Positions 32,719-42,092 of a DNA stretch of 64,000 bases are shown piece by piece. A program made the position numbers and the translations under genes. Every line of letters starts with the position of its first letter. Within the stretch, counting starts at the first letter, position 1. This DNA is from Candidatus Thiodiazotropha sp. (ex Epidulcina cf. delphinae) (lineage in GTDB: Bacteria > Pseudomonadota > Gammaproteobacteria > Chromatiales > Chromatiaceae). A model generated the notes under the pieces. That model searched no databases. It saw nothing but the letters and a program-made list of their open reading frames with translations, and was not told where the DNA came from. The DNA lies in NCBI GenBank assembly GCA_025656455.1, contig JAHXHS010000005.1, forward strand, positions 103,898 to 167,897, given 5' to 3'.

Positions 32719-34752
32719 TTACGCCATCCTCAACAATCCCATTTCGGCAAGCTGCGACACCCCCTTGCGGCAAGCCATCGATATCTCCGTTTCGGAAGAA
32801 GTCGCGCCCGCCTGCTGTAACCGGCGTCTGACGCGGTAAACCATATCATCCACGGTCATGCGCAGACGGCAATACTCTATCAACTCTCCAGCAAACGCGT
32901 TTAGCTTCAATACGCGAACATCCCTATCACTTCGCCCAAGCAAAGCGATTGAACCGTCCAGCGGATAAGCGCCCGGCTCCTTCCCCGCATTAATATCGTC
33001 GATGATGCGGGCGACATCCCAGGCATACGCCTTTATCTTGGCATTGGATGCAACGCGCGGACGAATATCGGCTGAAAGCGTCGCGGTTTGCGGCGCCTTC
33101 GCGCGCGCCTCCCCCACCGCCGTGAATTGATTCTCTGCGAGGACATCCATGCGCGTGCGCTCAAAATCGATAAGATCGCCAAGATACGGCAACGATTCCC
33201 GCAAACCGCCGCGCAAAGTATCGAGAAAATCCGCGAAGGATTGAAACGTACCGTAGGCGGGCGTCGCGGCAAACCTATCGTCCCGTGATGGATGCTCGGC
33301 CAGCCACTCAAGCCAACGTTCATAAAGGAACAGCGGATCGTCAAAGCGCTTCCAAATGGAGAGCGCGGTATAACGCATTTCGTTAATAAGCGGAAAAAAC
33401 TGATCGGCGCCGGCGATGTGCCGTTCCAAGCCATCCGTCGGGAATCTATAATGCCCCGAAAAAATCTCGGGATAAGCCCTTAGCAAGTCGTCGCGCCGCC
33501 GGCGTTCGTCGCCGGTCATGGGCAGATCGAGAAAATGGCCGGTGTACCGGATTTCATTCGCGTGCGCCTCCAACAATGGCGTATCGCCATAAGGTGCGGC
33601 GACAAAAATCTGCACCAGATAAACATCTTCGGAAAAAGCGCGATGGATGGCCTCGAAAGTCCGTGCGAGATCAGCACGCCGCTCGCCGGGAAATCCCACC
33701 ATGAACGGTGTCGTTACCTCGAAGCCGTTTGCTCGGGCCGCCCGAATAACAGCGAACGCCTCATCCAAATCCAAATTCTTACCGATCGCTTTCTGCGTTT
33801 CGGCGCTGCCGGACTCAATACCGAAATACAGATGAACGCAACCCGCTCGCCTCATGCGCTCCATCAACTCCTGATCAATGGTATCGGTCCGTGATGAACA
33901 GCCCCAACGAATACCCAGCCCCTGCGCCTCAATGGCATCGCACAGCTCAATCACTTTTTTTCTATCCGCCGTTAGGCAATCATGAATGAAAGAGACATCC
34001 CGAATGCCGAAACGGCCATTCAGTTCCGCCAGCTCGGCGCAAACGCGTGCTGGGCTCTTCATGCGATAACGGCGGCGCCAAAACATGGAGGTTGAACAGA
34101 AAGCGCAGGAGAACGGGCATCCGCGTCCCACCTCGATGGTTGCATAATCGCCGTCATGCAATTGAACATCCTCGAATGCCGGCATCGGCAAATCATCGAG
34201 ATTATCAATCAATCTGTTCTGGCGGGTGCGGATCGGAACGCCATTGCGCCGGTACGCAATTCCCGGTACCTGGTTAAGATCCCCACCGTCATGCAACACG
34301 CGCAACAAATCGCCAAAGGCTGTTTCGCCCTCGCCGATCACCACAATATCGGGCGCCGGAAACGCAGCTAAAGTCTCTTCCGCGGTCGCCGAGGCCTGAG
34401 GTCCGCCCAAAACGATGCGGCAATCCGGATATATCCGCTTGATCTTTTCGGCAAGGCTTAAAACCAGATGATAGGAGTAGTATTCGGTCATCAAGCCGAT
34501 GACTTGAGGCCGGTCCGCGGCCAATACCGAAGCGACGCGCGTCAGTTTGCGGTCAAGACGTTCTTCCCGCGCCAGTTCGTTCAGGAGTCGATTAATCTCA
34601 AACACTGAAGCGCGCCACCCTTGCTCCTTGGCGACCGAAGCCAAGGACAATAAACCAATAGAGACGTAAGGCGTCAGGCGGGGCGGCGAGCCTTGATTGA
34701 GATAGCTCGCGTAATCGAGGTATGCGCTGGTTACCAGAGTAACGGTTGACAT
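32719..34752 (-). CDS. B12-binding-type radical SAM protein 1, with PqqD-like C-terminus
   Basis: 677 residues; start ATG preceded by AAGGAGG six bases upstream. Domains: cobalamin-binding-type Rossmann fold (about 1-150, with CRIVLGGPQASATAEETL and VVIGEGETAFGDLL), radical SAM barrel with C212, C216 and C219 in GCPFSCAFCS and the HLYFGIESGSAETQKAIGK block, and a C-terminal stretch (about 595-677, VRVLKLNAFAGELIEYC ... VSQLAEMGLLR) with the LN-x-a-x-x-i and L-x-x-x-G-L-l pattern of PqqD, the RiPP recognition element. It shares architecture with the next gene and heads the three-gene set. The classical DxHxxG cobalamin motif is not evident. Alternative: a tailoring enzyme for another small molecule, but the RRE-like tail argues for a peptide. 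Confidence 0.84.
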   Translation of the reverse strand: MSTVTLVTSAYLDYASYLNQGSPPRLTPYVSIGLLSLASVAKEQGWRASVFEINRLLNELAREERLDRKLTRVASVLAADRPQVIGLMTEYYSYHLVLSLAEKIKRIYPDCRIVLGGPQASATAEETLAAFPAPDIVVIGEGETAFGDLLRVLHDGGDLNQVPGIAYRRNGVPIRTRQNRLIDNLDDLPMPAFEDVQLHDGDYATIEVGRGCPFSCAFCSTSMFWRRRYRMKSPARVCAELAELNGRFGIRDVSFIHDCLTADRKKVIELCDAIEAQGLGIRWGCSSRTDTIDQELMERMRRAGCVHLYFGIESGSAETQKAIGKNLDLDEAFAVIRAARANGFEVTTPFMVGFPGERRADLARTFEAIHRAFSEDVYLVQIFVAAPYGDTPLLEAHANEIRYTGHFLDLPMTGDERRRRDDLLRAYPEIFSGHYRFPTDGLERHIAGADQFFPLINEMRYTALSIWKRFDDPLFLYERWLEWLAEHPSRDDRFAATPAYGTFQSFADFLDTLRGGLRESLPYLGDLIDFERTRMDVLAENQFTAVGEARAKAPQTATLSADIRPRVASNAKIKAYAWDVARIIDDINAGKEPGAYPLDGSIALLGRSDRDVRVLKLNAFAGELIEYCRLRMTVDDMVYRVRRRLQQAGATSSETEISMACRKGVSQLAEMGLLRMA

Positions 34753-35006
34753 AACTTCCTCCTTGAGTTCAGCGACTCCCCTGGCATCACCGGCCTAATC
34801 GGCCAACGAGTTATTGATGTTATTTTACTCCTTAAGGGGAGGTAAACCGTGCCACACTGATTTCACCATGTCAATAAAATATTATCGATTGACCCGAAGC
34901 GCCATGAAATCACCGAGTTGTATGCTTCGAAGTGGATGCCATCGGATAACTCAAAGCAATTCATGCATGAACTTAGAAGTCGTTCAGGCCAGTAATTCAA
35001 TCTAGG
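34753..35006. other. Intergenic, upstream of the radical SAM genes
   Basis: About 250 AT-richer bases before the nested repeat. This should hold the promoter of the radical SAM operon; I see no clear consensus promoter and no credible gene. Confidence 0.4.
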
Positions 35007-35260
35007 TAACTCAAGTTTCGGGGTTCAAATTTAACTCGTTCCCATGTTCTATGTGGGAACGCACAATGTGAACAGAGCGTAGGGTGCGGCCCTACCGCAC
35101 CATGCTGGGTTGCGCGCCTGTTTGCTATGACGGATTTCTTCACTTCGCGGTCCCCTGACCCAATACTTTGGGTTCCAGGGCTTCAAGTTACGGTGCGGCA
35201 GGGCCGCACCCTACGAAACTCGTAGAACATGGGAACAAGATGAACTCCGAAACTTGAGTA
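35007..35260. repeat. Inverted-repeat element enclosing a REP-like pair
   Basis: Outer arms AACTCAAGTTTCGGGGTTCA (from 35008) and the inverse TGAACTCCGAAACTTGAGT (to 35259), then CCCATGTTCTA arms, then the opposed palindromes GTAGGGTGCGGCCCTACCGC (35079-35101) and its inverse (35192-35214). About 254 bases, no gene inside. It lies just after the stop of the second RND pump. Confidence 0.75.
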
Positions 35261-35303
35261 GCTATATCGACGCCCAATAGGGATAACCGGGTATGCCCAA
35301 AAC

Positions 35304-38300
35304 CTATGCTGTCGGTTTGACACCGAATAATATGGCATACAGGGTTGGGACGAACAGCAGGGTGAGCAGGGTGGCGAAACCAAGCCCGGCCATGATCGTC
35401 AGTGACATATTGACGAAGAACACATCCTGCAGCAATGGAATCAGTCCCAGGATCGTCGTTGCCGCGGCCAGCACCACCGGTCTCAACCGGCTCACGGTGG
35501 CGTCGAGTATCGCCGCATAGGCCTCTTTGCCCGTTGCGCTTTGCTGATCGATCTCGTCGATCAAGACAATGGCGTTCTTGATCAGCAGACCGATCAGGGA
35601 GAGGCCGCCGAGCAGCGACATGAAGTCGAAGGCGCCATTGAAGGCCAGCAGGCCGGCAGTGATGCCGATAATCGCCAGTGGCACGGTCAGCCAGATCAAC
35701 AGAGGTTGGCGAATCCTGCCGAACAGCAGGATGCTCACCAGGATCATCAGCAGAAAACCGACAGGCAGGGAGCTGGCCAACCCGCCCTGGGCATTTTTCG
35801 AATCCTCATACTCGCCACCCCAGGATTGGCTATAGCCCGGCGGGAGTCTTATCGCCTCGATCTGCGGTTTCAATTGGCTAAACAGCGGGGTCGCCAACTC
35901 CTCGGTGGAGTTGCAGGAGGCGATGAGGGTCTGGATACGGTTGCGGGAGCGAATCACCGTATTCTCGAATACGGTTTCGAAGCCACTGACGACCTGGGCG
36001 GCCGGTAGCGATTGATTCAGCGCCGGGCTCCAGATGTTGATGTCCTGGAGGTTGCCGACGTCCCTGCGCTCCTCTTCAGGTGCTCGCATCAGGATCGGCA
36101 GAACCCGGATGCCGTCGCGAAAGCGGCCGACAGGCGTGCCATCGACCGCGTATTGCAGCGCTGACGCGAGATGTTCCCGGGTGATCCCCAACTGTCTGCC
36201 AACCTGTTCATTGAAGACCGGGCGTATCAGCTTGACCGGTTGCCGCCAGTCGTCACGAATGTCTTTTGACCTGGGATCGGCGCGCATGATCGTCTGAGCC
36301 TCTTCAGAGAGCCTACGCAGGACGATTGGATCCGGGCCATGGAAACGCGCTTCGATCTTACTGTCACGGCCGGGACCGATACGCATCGCCTTGATGATCG
36401 GATCGGTCCAGGGCATGTTCTCCTTCAGGTAGCGATCAGCCTTTTCCCAGATTTCAGGGATTCTCTCCCGGCTGTCGGTCTGGACGATGATCTGGGCATA
36501 GGCCGAGGAGATCTCCCGCGGATCGTAGACCAGGGTAAAGCGCTGATGGGGACCGCCGATGGCAGTGGAGGTCTGCACCACGCCCTCCTGCTCGCGCAGA
36601 AAGGCCTCAATCTTGAGCGTGTCCGCCCGGGTCTTGCGGATATCGGTGCCCTCTATCTCCCAGATGTCGACATAAAACAGCGGTGTGTTGGATTCGGGAA
36701 AGAAGGCTTGTTTGACACTGCCGAAGCCGACCACGGCCAACACAAACAGTCCAATGACCACGGCAACTGTGATCCAGCGTAAGCGTATGGCCCGATCGAC
36801 AATACCCCTGAATAGTTTGAACAGGCCGCCGCCATAGGGGTCGGTGTCATTGCTATCACCGCTCCGGTCGGATTTGATCAACAGGGCGCACAGCAGTGGG
36901 GTCGTGCTGATTGCGGTTATCCAGGAGAGCAGCAGGGAGTAGAGGATGACCCAGAAGAGTGAGTTGGCGAATTCACCGGTACTGTCCGGCGAAAGTCCGA
37001 TGGCGGAAAAGGCCAGGATGCCGATCACCGTCCCCCCCAGCAGGGCCCAGATGGTCTTGCCGACGGTTTTCCGCGCCGCATCCGCCGCCTTCATACCGGC
37101 CTGCATCCGCACCAGCATGCCTTCCGCCACCACGATGGCGTTGTCCACCAGCATGCCCAGGGCGATCACCAGGGCTCCCAATGAAATACGCTGTAGCGCT
37201 ATGCCCTCCAGATGCATGATGAACAGGGTGCCCGCCACGGTAATCAGCAGCACCGAACCGATGATGAATCCGACACGCAATCCCATGAACAGCAGCAGCA
37301 CGACGATCACGATCGTCACCGCCTGTCCGACGCTGACGATGAAGCCGCTGACCGATTTATCGACCTCTGCCGGCTGGTTGTAGATCTCGGTCAGCTTCAT
37401 GCCGACGGGGATGGTGGGGATGAGCGCCATGACCCGCTGTCTGAGACGCTCTCCCACCGCCACCACGTTCTCACCAGCCTGCATGGAGATGCCCAGGGTC
37501 AGCGCCGGCTTGCCGTTGACGTAGTACATCTGGCTGGGGACCTCTTCATAGGCCCGGGTGATCTCGGCGATATCCTTGAGATAGACCAGTTTCTTCTCGT
37601 CAGAAGCGATCAGCACGTTACCGAGTTGTTTGACTGAATTGAACTCACCGGTGGGTTCGATGCGCAGGTATTCATCACCCACACTGGCATTGCCGGCGGT
37701 CACGACCACATTCTGGGATTCCAGGATCTGCGCGATCTGCGAAGGTGAAATAGCCAACTCGCCAAGCCGGGAGCGGGAGATGTCGACATAGATGACCTCT
37801 TTCTGAGCGCCGCTGATGGCGATCTTTCTGATACCGGGGACCAGCACCAGTTCGCGCTTGAAGGCATCGGCGAAATCCCACAGGTCGCGCCAACTGTACC
37901 CTTCACCACTGAGCGCCAGATAGACTCCATAGACATCGCCAAACTCATCGATCACCATCGGATCTTGCGCGCCGGGCGGGAGCTTGTTCTTCATGTCGGC
38001 GATCTTGCGCCGCAATTCGTCATAGATGTTCGGGAACGCCTCTCCCCGGTATTTGTCCTTGAACTCGATCAGAATATCGGACGTGCCTGGTCTGGAGATG
38101 GCCATCTTGATCCGTTTGACCTGCGCCATGCGCTGAATGGCGTCTTCGATATGGTAGGTCACCTCATCCTGCACCTGTTTGGCCGAAGCACCGGGATAGC
38201 GGGTGATGACCTTGGCCATCTTGATGGTGAAGGCAGGGTCTTCCAATTTGCCTATCCGCTCAAAGGCCCAGAGCCCTCCGCCTACCATGATGATGATCAG

Positions 38301-38348
38301 CAGCCAGGAAATGACCGGTGTCCTGACGGAGTATTCACCGATATTCAT
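35304..38348 (-). CDS. RND efflux permease (second system)
   Basis: 1014 residues with the standard RND layout of twelve spans and two periplasmic loops. The proton-relay aspartate is in ALGMLVDNAIVVAEGMLVRM (about residues 395-415), and the second bundle has LIGLLIKNAIVLIDEID (about 925-940). It is distinct from the pump at 10390 (different N-terminus and loop sequence). The adaptor gene lies 36 bases upstream on the same strand. Substrate class is not obvious; sequence style is that of the HAE1 hydrophobic-compound group rather than heavy-metal pumps. Confidence 0.92.
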   Translation of the reverse strand: MNIGEYSVRTPVISWLLIIIMVGGGLWAFERIGKLEDPAFTIKMAKVITRYPGASAKQVQDEVTYHIEDAIQRMAQVKRIKMAISRPGTSDILIEFKDKYRGEAFPNIYDELRRKIADMKNKLPPGAQDPMVIDEFGDVYGVYLALSGEGYSWRDLWDFADAFKRELVLVPGIRKIAISGAQKEVIYVDISRSRLGELAISPSQIAQILESQNVVVTAGNASVGDEYLRIEPTGEFNSVKQLGNVLIASDEKKLVYLKDIAEITRAYEEVPSQMYYVNGKPALTLGISMQAGENVVAVGERLRQRVMALIPTIPVGMKLTEIYNQPAEVDKSVSGFIVSVGQAVTIVIVVLLLFMGLRVGFIIGSVLLITVAGTLFIMHLEGIALQRISLGALVIALGMLVDNAIVVAEGMLVRMQAGMKAADAARKTVGKTIWALLGGTVIGILAFSAIGLSPDSTGEFANSLFWVILYSLLLSWITAISTTPLLCALLIKSDRSGDSNDTDPYGGGLFKLFRGIVDRAIRLRWITVAVVIGLFVLAVVGFGSVKQAFFPESNTPLFYVDIWEIEGTDIRKTRADTLKIEAFLREQEGVVQTSTAIGGPHQRFTLVYDPREISSAYAQIIVQTDSRERIPEIWEKADRYLKENMPWTDPIIKAMRIGPGRDSKIEARFHGPDPIVLRRLSEEAQTIMRADPRSKDIRDDWRQPVKLIRPVFNEQVGRQLGITREHLASALQYAVDGTPVGRFRDGIRVLPILMRAPEEERRDVGNLQDINIWSPALNQSLPAAQVVSGFETVFENTVIRSRNRIQTLIASCNSTEELATPLFSQLKPQIEAIRLPPGYSQSWGGEYEDSKNAQGGLASSLPVGFLLMILVSILLFGRIRQPLLIWLTVPLAIIGITAGLLAFNGAFDFMSLLGGLSLIGLLIKNAIVLIDEIDQQSATGKEAYAAILDATVSRLRPVVLAAATTILGLIPLLQDVFFVNMSLTIMAGLGFATLLTLLFVPTLYAILFGVKPTA

Positions 38349-38384
38349 GCTTCTCTCCCTCGGCTTATTGTTATCTTTTCAGGA

Positions 38385-39512
38385 TCACTGATAGTTCAAA
38401 TCTTCCGCGCGTGGCTCTGCCTGTTCCTGATCCGGCATCAGTCTGACCTTCATGTTTTCCACCAAGAACGGTGTGCCGGCGGTGACGATGCGTTCACCGG
38501 GTTGCAGACCTTCCAGCACTTCGATCCGGTCTCCCAGGAGCCGGCCGACCTTTACGCTGCGGGCTTTGACCCTCATGCTCTGTTCATCGATGACCCAGGC
38601 CTTTGGATCCAGCTTAAAGTCGCCCACGATGGCCCTGGCCGGCACTGAGTGGCGTATGCCTTTATTGAGATATCCGCTGAAATCCACGGTTACAGTTGCC
38701 GTCATGCCGGGGAGTACAGTCATGTCATCCACCTTCTCCATGGCATAGGTAACCTGAAATGTTTGGGTTTTTTCATCCGCTTTGGTGCTGACCTCGCGGA
38801 AGGTGAGGGGATAGCGCTTCCCGGGCAGGTCGGAAAAAGAGATTTCAACGGGAATATGGGCGCGTTTTGCTTCGGCCGTCTCCTCTTCAGGCCTGAATTC
38901 ACGCAACTGACTCTCCGGTACGTCGAATTTCACTTCCAGTTGGGTAAGGTCCTGCAGATCGAGGACGGTCTGCTTGGCTTGTACCTCTTCAAACTTTTCT
39001 ATGTAGCGTTTGGCAATGACGCCGCTGAACGGGGCTGTGAGTTTCGTGTAATTCAAATCCTGTTGAGCGGACTTCAGCACAGCGCGCGCGCTCTTGAACT
39101 CAGCCTCAAGACGGTCAAAGTCCATTTTCGAGATATTACCCTTTTTGACCAGCTCTTTTGCGCGAACAAAGTTTTTGTCGGCTTTATCAAAGTTCGCCTT
39201 ACGGTCGTTATAGGTGATCCGATAATCGGTGCCATCCAGTGTCGCCAGCGCTTGGCCCTGATCCACACGGTCCCCCTCTTTGACCAACAGGGTATTCACT
39301 TTGCCTGATACGCGAAAAGAGAGTTCCGCCTTCCTGCCGGCGTCGATGCGCGCCGGGAAGGAGCGCTTGCCGCCTGAAGTGGCCGCTTCAATAAGATAGC
39401 TCTTGACCGGGCGGACGGCCTCAACGGTTTCGGGCGGCGGGGGTTCACCGCAACCGGCGATAGCGAGGGAAATAAGGAGTAACCCCGTGGAGCTGTTAGC
39501 ATACCGTTGCAT
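38385..39512 (-). CDS. RND adaptor lipoprotein
   Basis: 375 residues. A lipoprotein signal (LLISLAIAGC, Cys21) anchors it in the inner membrane. The lipoyl half-domains and helical hairpin are visible: ARIDAGRKAELSFRVSGKVN, then a helical stretch of about 100-165 (ADKNFVRAKELVKKGNISK), then LTAPFSGVIAKRYIEKFE. It is the periplasmic bridge for the RND pump 36 bases downstream. No regulator gene adjoins this pair, in contrast to the first efflux operon. Confidence 0.9.
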   Translation of the reverse strand: MQRYANSSTGLLLISLAIAGCGEPPPPETVEAVRPVKSYLIEAATSGGKRSFPARIDAGRKAELSFRVSGKVNTLLVKEGDRVDQGQALATLDGTDYRITYNDRKANFDKADKNFVRAKELVKKGNISKMDFDRLEAEFKSARAVLKSAQQDLNYTKLTAPFSGVIAKRYIEKFEEVQAKQTVLDLQDLTQLEVKFDVPESQLREFRPEEETAEAKRAHIPVEISFSDLPGKRYPLTFREVSTKADEKTQTFQVTYAMEKVDDMTVLPGMTATVTVDFSGYLNKGIRHSVPARAIVGDFKLDPKAWVIDEQSMRVKARSVKVGRLLGDRIEVLEGLQPGERIVTAGTPFLVENMKVRLMPDQEQAEPRAEDLNYQ

Positions 39513-39705
39513 CTTGTTATCCCCTATATTATTAACCTAATTATGGTGCCAGGTTAATATCAACCAAGCATAGAGTATATCTGGCAGCGGTGGGTAAAAT
39601 TCGGCACATAAATCGTGGACAAAATCACCAGCCAGAAATAAGACGATTTCTCTCGCAAAGCGTGGACCGGATCTTCAGACGGGCTAGCCTATGGGTTTTT
39701 ATGCT

Positions 39706-40215
39706 TCAGTCAGAGGTTGTGCCTGCTTCGGTTTTGACGGAAGTCTTTCCTGCAATGGGCAGAGAGGGGTTGCTATCAGTCTCTGCGAGAGGTGTTGACG
39801 CTTCGTTGGAGGGTTCTGGTCTGAACCAGAGCCAGGTGGCGACGAGTATGAGGGTCAGGCTGACGCTGAGATTGGTAGGCCAAGCGGGTTTTGCCACCAG
39901 TTGTAAAAGCAAGAAACCCAGCCCCATGCCCCCGGTGGCCATCAGCTTACCCTGCCTGGCTATTTCGCCACGTTCGAGGAACAGCAGGACGGGACGGCCG
40001 AAACGGGGATGGGAGAGGATGCGTTCGGTCAGGTGAGGTGAACTGCGGGACCAAAACCAGACCGCGCCGATCCAGAAGATTGTTGTGGGCAGTACCGGCA
40101 ATACAATTCCGACTACACCCAGGGCAAACAGCAGCCAGCCCGCCGCGAGTTTCCAGGTTCTGTTTGAACGCTTATCCTGTTTTTGGTTATCGATTGTCAT
40201 ACTGATCCCTGACAT
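39706..40215 (-). CDS. DUF454 (YbaN-like) inner-membrane protein
   Basis: 169 residues from the ATG at 40215, chosen because GAGGGG lies six bases upstream; an earlier start at 40278 has none. The DUF454 core WKLAAGWLLFALGVVGIVLP and PTTIFWIGAVWFWSRSSP is clear (about 22-62), with four hydrophobic segments in all and a polar S/T-rich tail of about 35 residues not usual for the family. Function of DUF454 is unknown. Two mobile-looking elements begin 75 bases upstream of its start. Confidence 0.82.
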   Translation of the reverse strand: MSGISMTIDNQKQDKRSNRTWKLAAGWLLFALGVVGIVLPVLPTTIFWIGAVWFWSRSSPHLTERILSHPRFGRPVLLFLERGEIARQGKLMATGGMGLGFLLLQLVAKPAWPTNLSVSLTLILVATWLWFRPEPSNEASTPLAETDSNPSLPIAGKTSVKTEAGTTSD

Positions 40216-40289
40216 CCTACACCCCTCAGACAAACCTTCGCAGGGGTGTGATTTACTCTGATTGTAGGGGATTTTCATGGTTATTGGGC

Positions 40290-40428
40290 CTAGCCTGCAT
40301 TTCTCACCCCCCCCCTACTGCGGCGGCCCAATGGCACGCCCTGTCTGGCGTTCCCTCGGTCGTGAACGCCAGACAGGGCGCACCCTTGAACCGCCTCGCT
40401 ACGAACGGGTGTGAGAAATGCAGGCTAG
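40290..40428. mobile_element. Short CTAG-bounded palindromic element, family 3, copy 1
   Basis: 139 bases with perfect 18-base ends CTAGCCTGCATTTCTCAC / inverse, and an inner hairpin around CGCCCTGTCTGGCGTTC. A diverged copy lies at 55198-55351. The right-hand CTAG is shared with the family 1 element that starts at 40425, so one element inserted at the edge of the other. A run of nine C follows the left arm. Confidence 0.78.
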
Positions 40429-40694
40429 TGTGGTGTAACGTATAAACTGCACCAATCAGCGAGACGCTAAGCCGTTAGCTGCTAGGCGCGTTGCGCCGGG
40501 AATGGCGCGCCCTTTCCAAGCAACGCAACAACGCAGATGACGGCTTAGCGCCTCGCCCGAAGGGAGGCCCGTCAATGCCTCAATCCTGCGTTGCAGCGCT
40601 TGACAAGGGCGCTGCCATTGCCTGCGCGCTGCGCCTGGTCTTGAGGCATTGACGGGCCTCTGATTGGTACAGTTTATACGTTACACCACACTAG
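40425..40694 (-). mobile_element. MITE-like palindromic element, family 1, copy 2
   Basis: 270 bases with the same CTAGTGTGGTGTAACGTATA ends as the copy at 15848-16116 but with the interior inverted: the GAGACGCTAAGCCGT hairpin comes first and the GAGGCCCGTCAATGCC hairpin second. It ends nine bases after the stop of the CorC-like gene and may act as its transcription end. Confidence 0.82.
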
Positions 40695-40703
40695 AATAGC
40701 AGG

Positions 40704-41762
40704 TCACTCTTCCTTATCATCCACTTCCAATCCCATCTTGTTTGCCCGTTTTCTCCACAACCGTCTGGCCAGTTTTCGCATATCGTCGATACGATCACCC
40801 TCATCGACGATCTCGATACCGAGTATGGTTTCGAGAATATCTTCCAGGGTGAGTATCCCCGACATGCTGCCATACTCATCCACAATCAGTATGATGTGGC
40901 TACGCTTTTCGATAAAGAACTCAAAGGCCACCTGTAATGAACTGGTAGCCGGCAGTGCCGGTATATCCCGACGATAGACCACCAGAGTGTTTTCGGAATT
41001 CCCACGGGCGTGGGACAGTAGTAAATCATTGCGCAACACAAAACCCGTGACATGATCCCGATCCTCTCTGTAGACAGGTATACGTGAAAATCGGCTGCTG
41101 TTGTGTTTATCGAAATAGTCCTTGACCCGTAGCGTCTCATCCAATGAAAACACCACCGTACGCGGTGTCATCACATCCGTAACACGGGTATCCTTCAGGA
41201 GGAATAGATTTTTTAGTATCAATGATTCATGCAGATCGAGTTTCCCTTCTTCAATCCCAACCTCAGCCATTGCGGTAAACTCCTCTCTGCGGAATTGGCC
41301 ATGGCTATGATCCCGGGAGAGTAACCGTGTCAAAAGCGCCGACATCACCACGAATGGATAGAGTGCCCAGATGAGAAATTTGAGGGTATAGGCGGTGGCG
41401 GGAGCCAGTTGACGCCAGTAGTTGGCGCCCAGCGTCTTTGGAATGATTTCCGAAAATACCAGAATCATGAATGTGAGCACACCTGAGGCAACGCCAACAT
41501 AGCCGCTGCCGAAGACAACTGCCGCCTGCGCGCCGGCTCCGGCCGCGCCAATGGTGTGTGCGGTGGTGTTCAAGGTGAGAATCGCTGCCAAGGGATCATT
41601 TATCTCCTGCTTCATCTTACGCAAGATGGGTGCGGCCCGGTTGCCTTCCTGATCCAGGACCGAGATGTAGGGATGGGTGATACTGAGAATAACCGCTTCA
41701 GCGATGGAACAGAGAAATGAAAAACCTAAGGCAATGAGTACATAGACAGTGAGTAACAACAT
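40704..41762 (-). CDS. CNNM/CorC-type membrane protein with paired CBS domains
   Basis: 352 residues. An N-terminal DUF21/CNNM transmembrane domain (about 1-145, four hydrophobic segments, with VFSEIIPKTLGANYW) is followed by two CBS domains (about 195-315; VMTPRTVVFSLDETLRV, and the second ending YGSMSGILTLEDILETILGIEI). The C-terminal CorC_HlyC domain usual in E. coli YfjD/CorC proteins is missing; the protein ends soon after the CBS pair. Family members are linked to magnesium/cobalt efflux or homeostasis, with the CBS pair sensing nucleotide. Single gene, no partner nearby. Confidence 0.85.
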   Translation of the reverse strand: MLLLTVYVLIALGFSFLCSIAEAVILSITHPYISVLDQEGNRAAPILRKMKQEINDPLAAILTLNTTAHTIGAAGAGAQAAVVFGSGYVGVASGVLTFMILVFSEIIPKTLGANYWRQLAPATAYTLKFLIWALYPFVVMSALLTRLLSRDHSHGQFRREEFTAMAEVGIEEGKLDLHESLILKNLFLLKDTRVTDVMTPRTVVFSLDETLRVKDYFDKHNSSRFSRIPVYREDRDHVTGFVLRNDLLLSHARGNSENTLVVYRRDIPALPATSSLQVAFEFFIEKRSHIILIVDEYGSMSGILTLEDILETILGIEIVDEGDRIDDMRKLARRLWRKRANKMGLEVDDKEE

Positions 41763-42092
41763 TGGAAAACCATCGGTTCAGAATATGCCAACCGCTGTTT
41801 ATACAGGCATTTCAAACGCTTTTCACCATTCGTCATCCACACAATCAGCGGCATCACTGCGTTGGTCGTGTAGATGGCCGTTTACACATAGTCGGGAAAT
41901 GATAATGTAAATTGTCTTTCGGAGTCCTCAGGAAAATCTGTGGGTAGGGCTCGACGCAGATAAGTATCCAAGTGTGTGGAAAAACTCAACATGCACATAA
42001 TGATGCCTTGCGTGCTTGGCGGCTTTGCGAGAGTCAATTATCGTCTTGAAATACCCGCAAATTTTGCTGAAGAGCCATCTTACGCAGACGGG
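41763..42092. other. Intergenic with dispersed 71-bp repeat, copy 2
   Basis: 330 bases between two leftward genes. Bases 42006-42076 are the inverse of the repeat at 7881-7951. The remainder (41763-42005) should carry the promoter of the CorC-like gene; no motif stands out. Confidence 0.6.
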
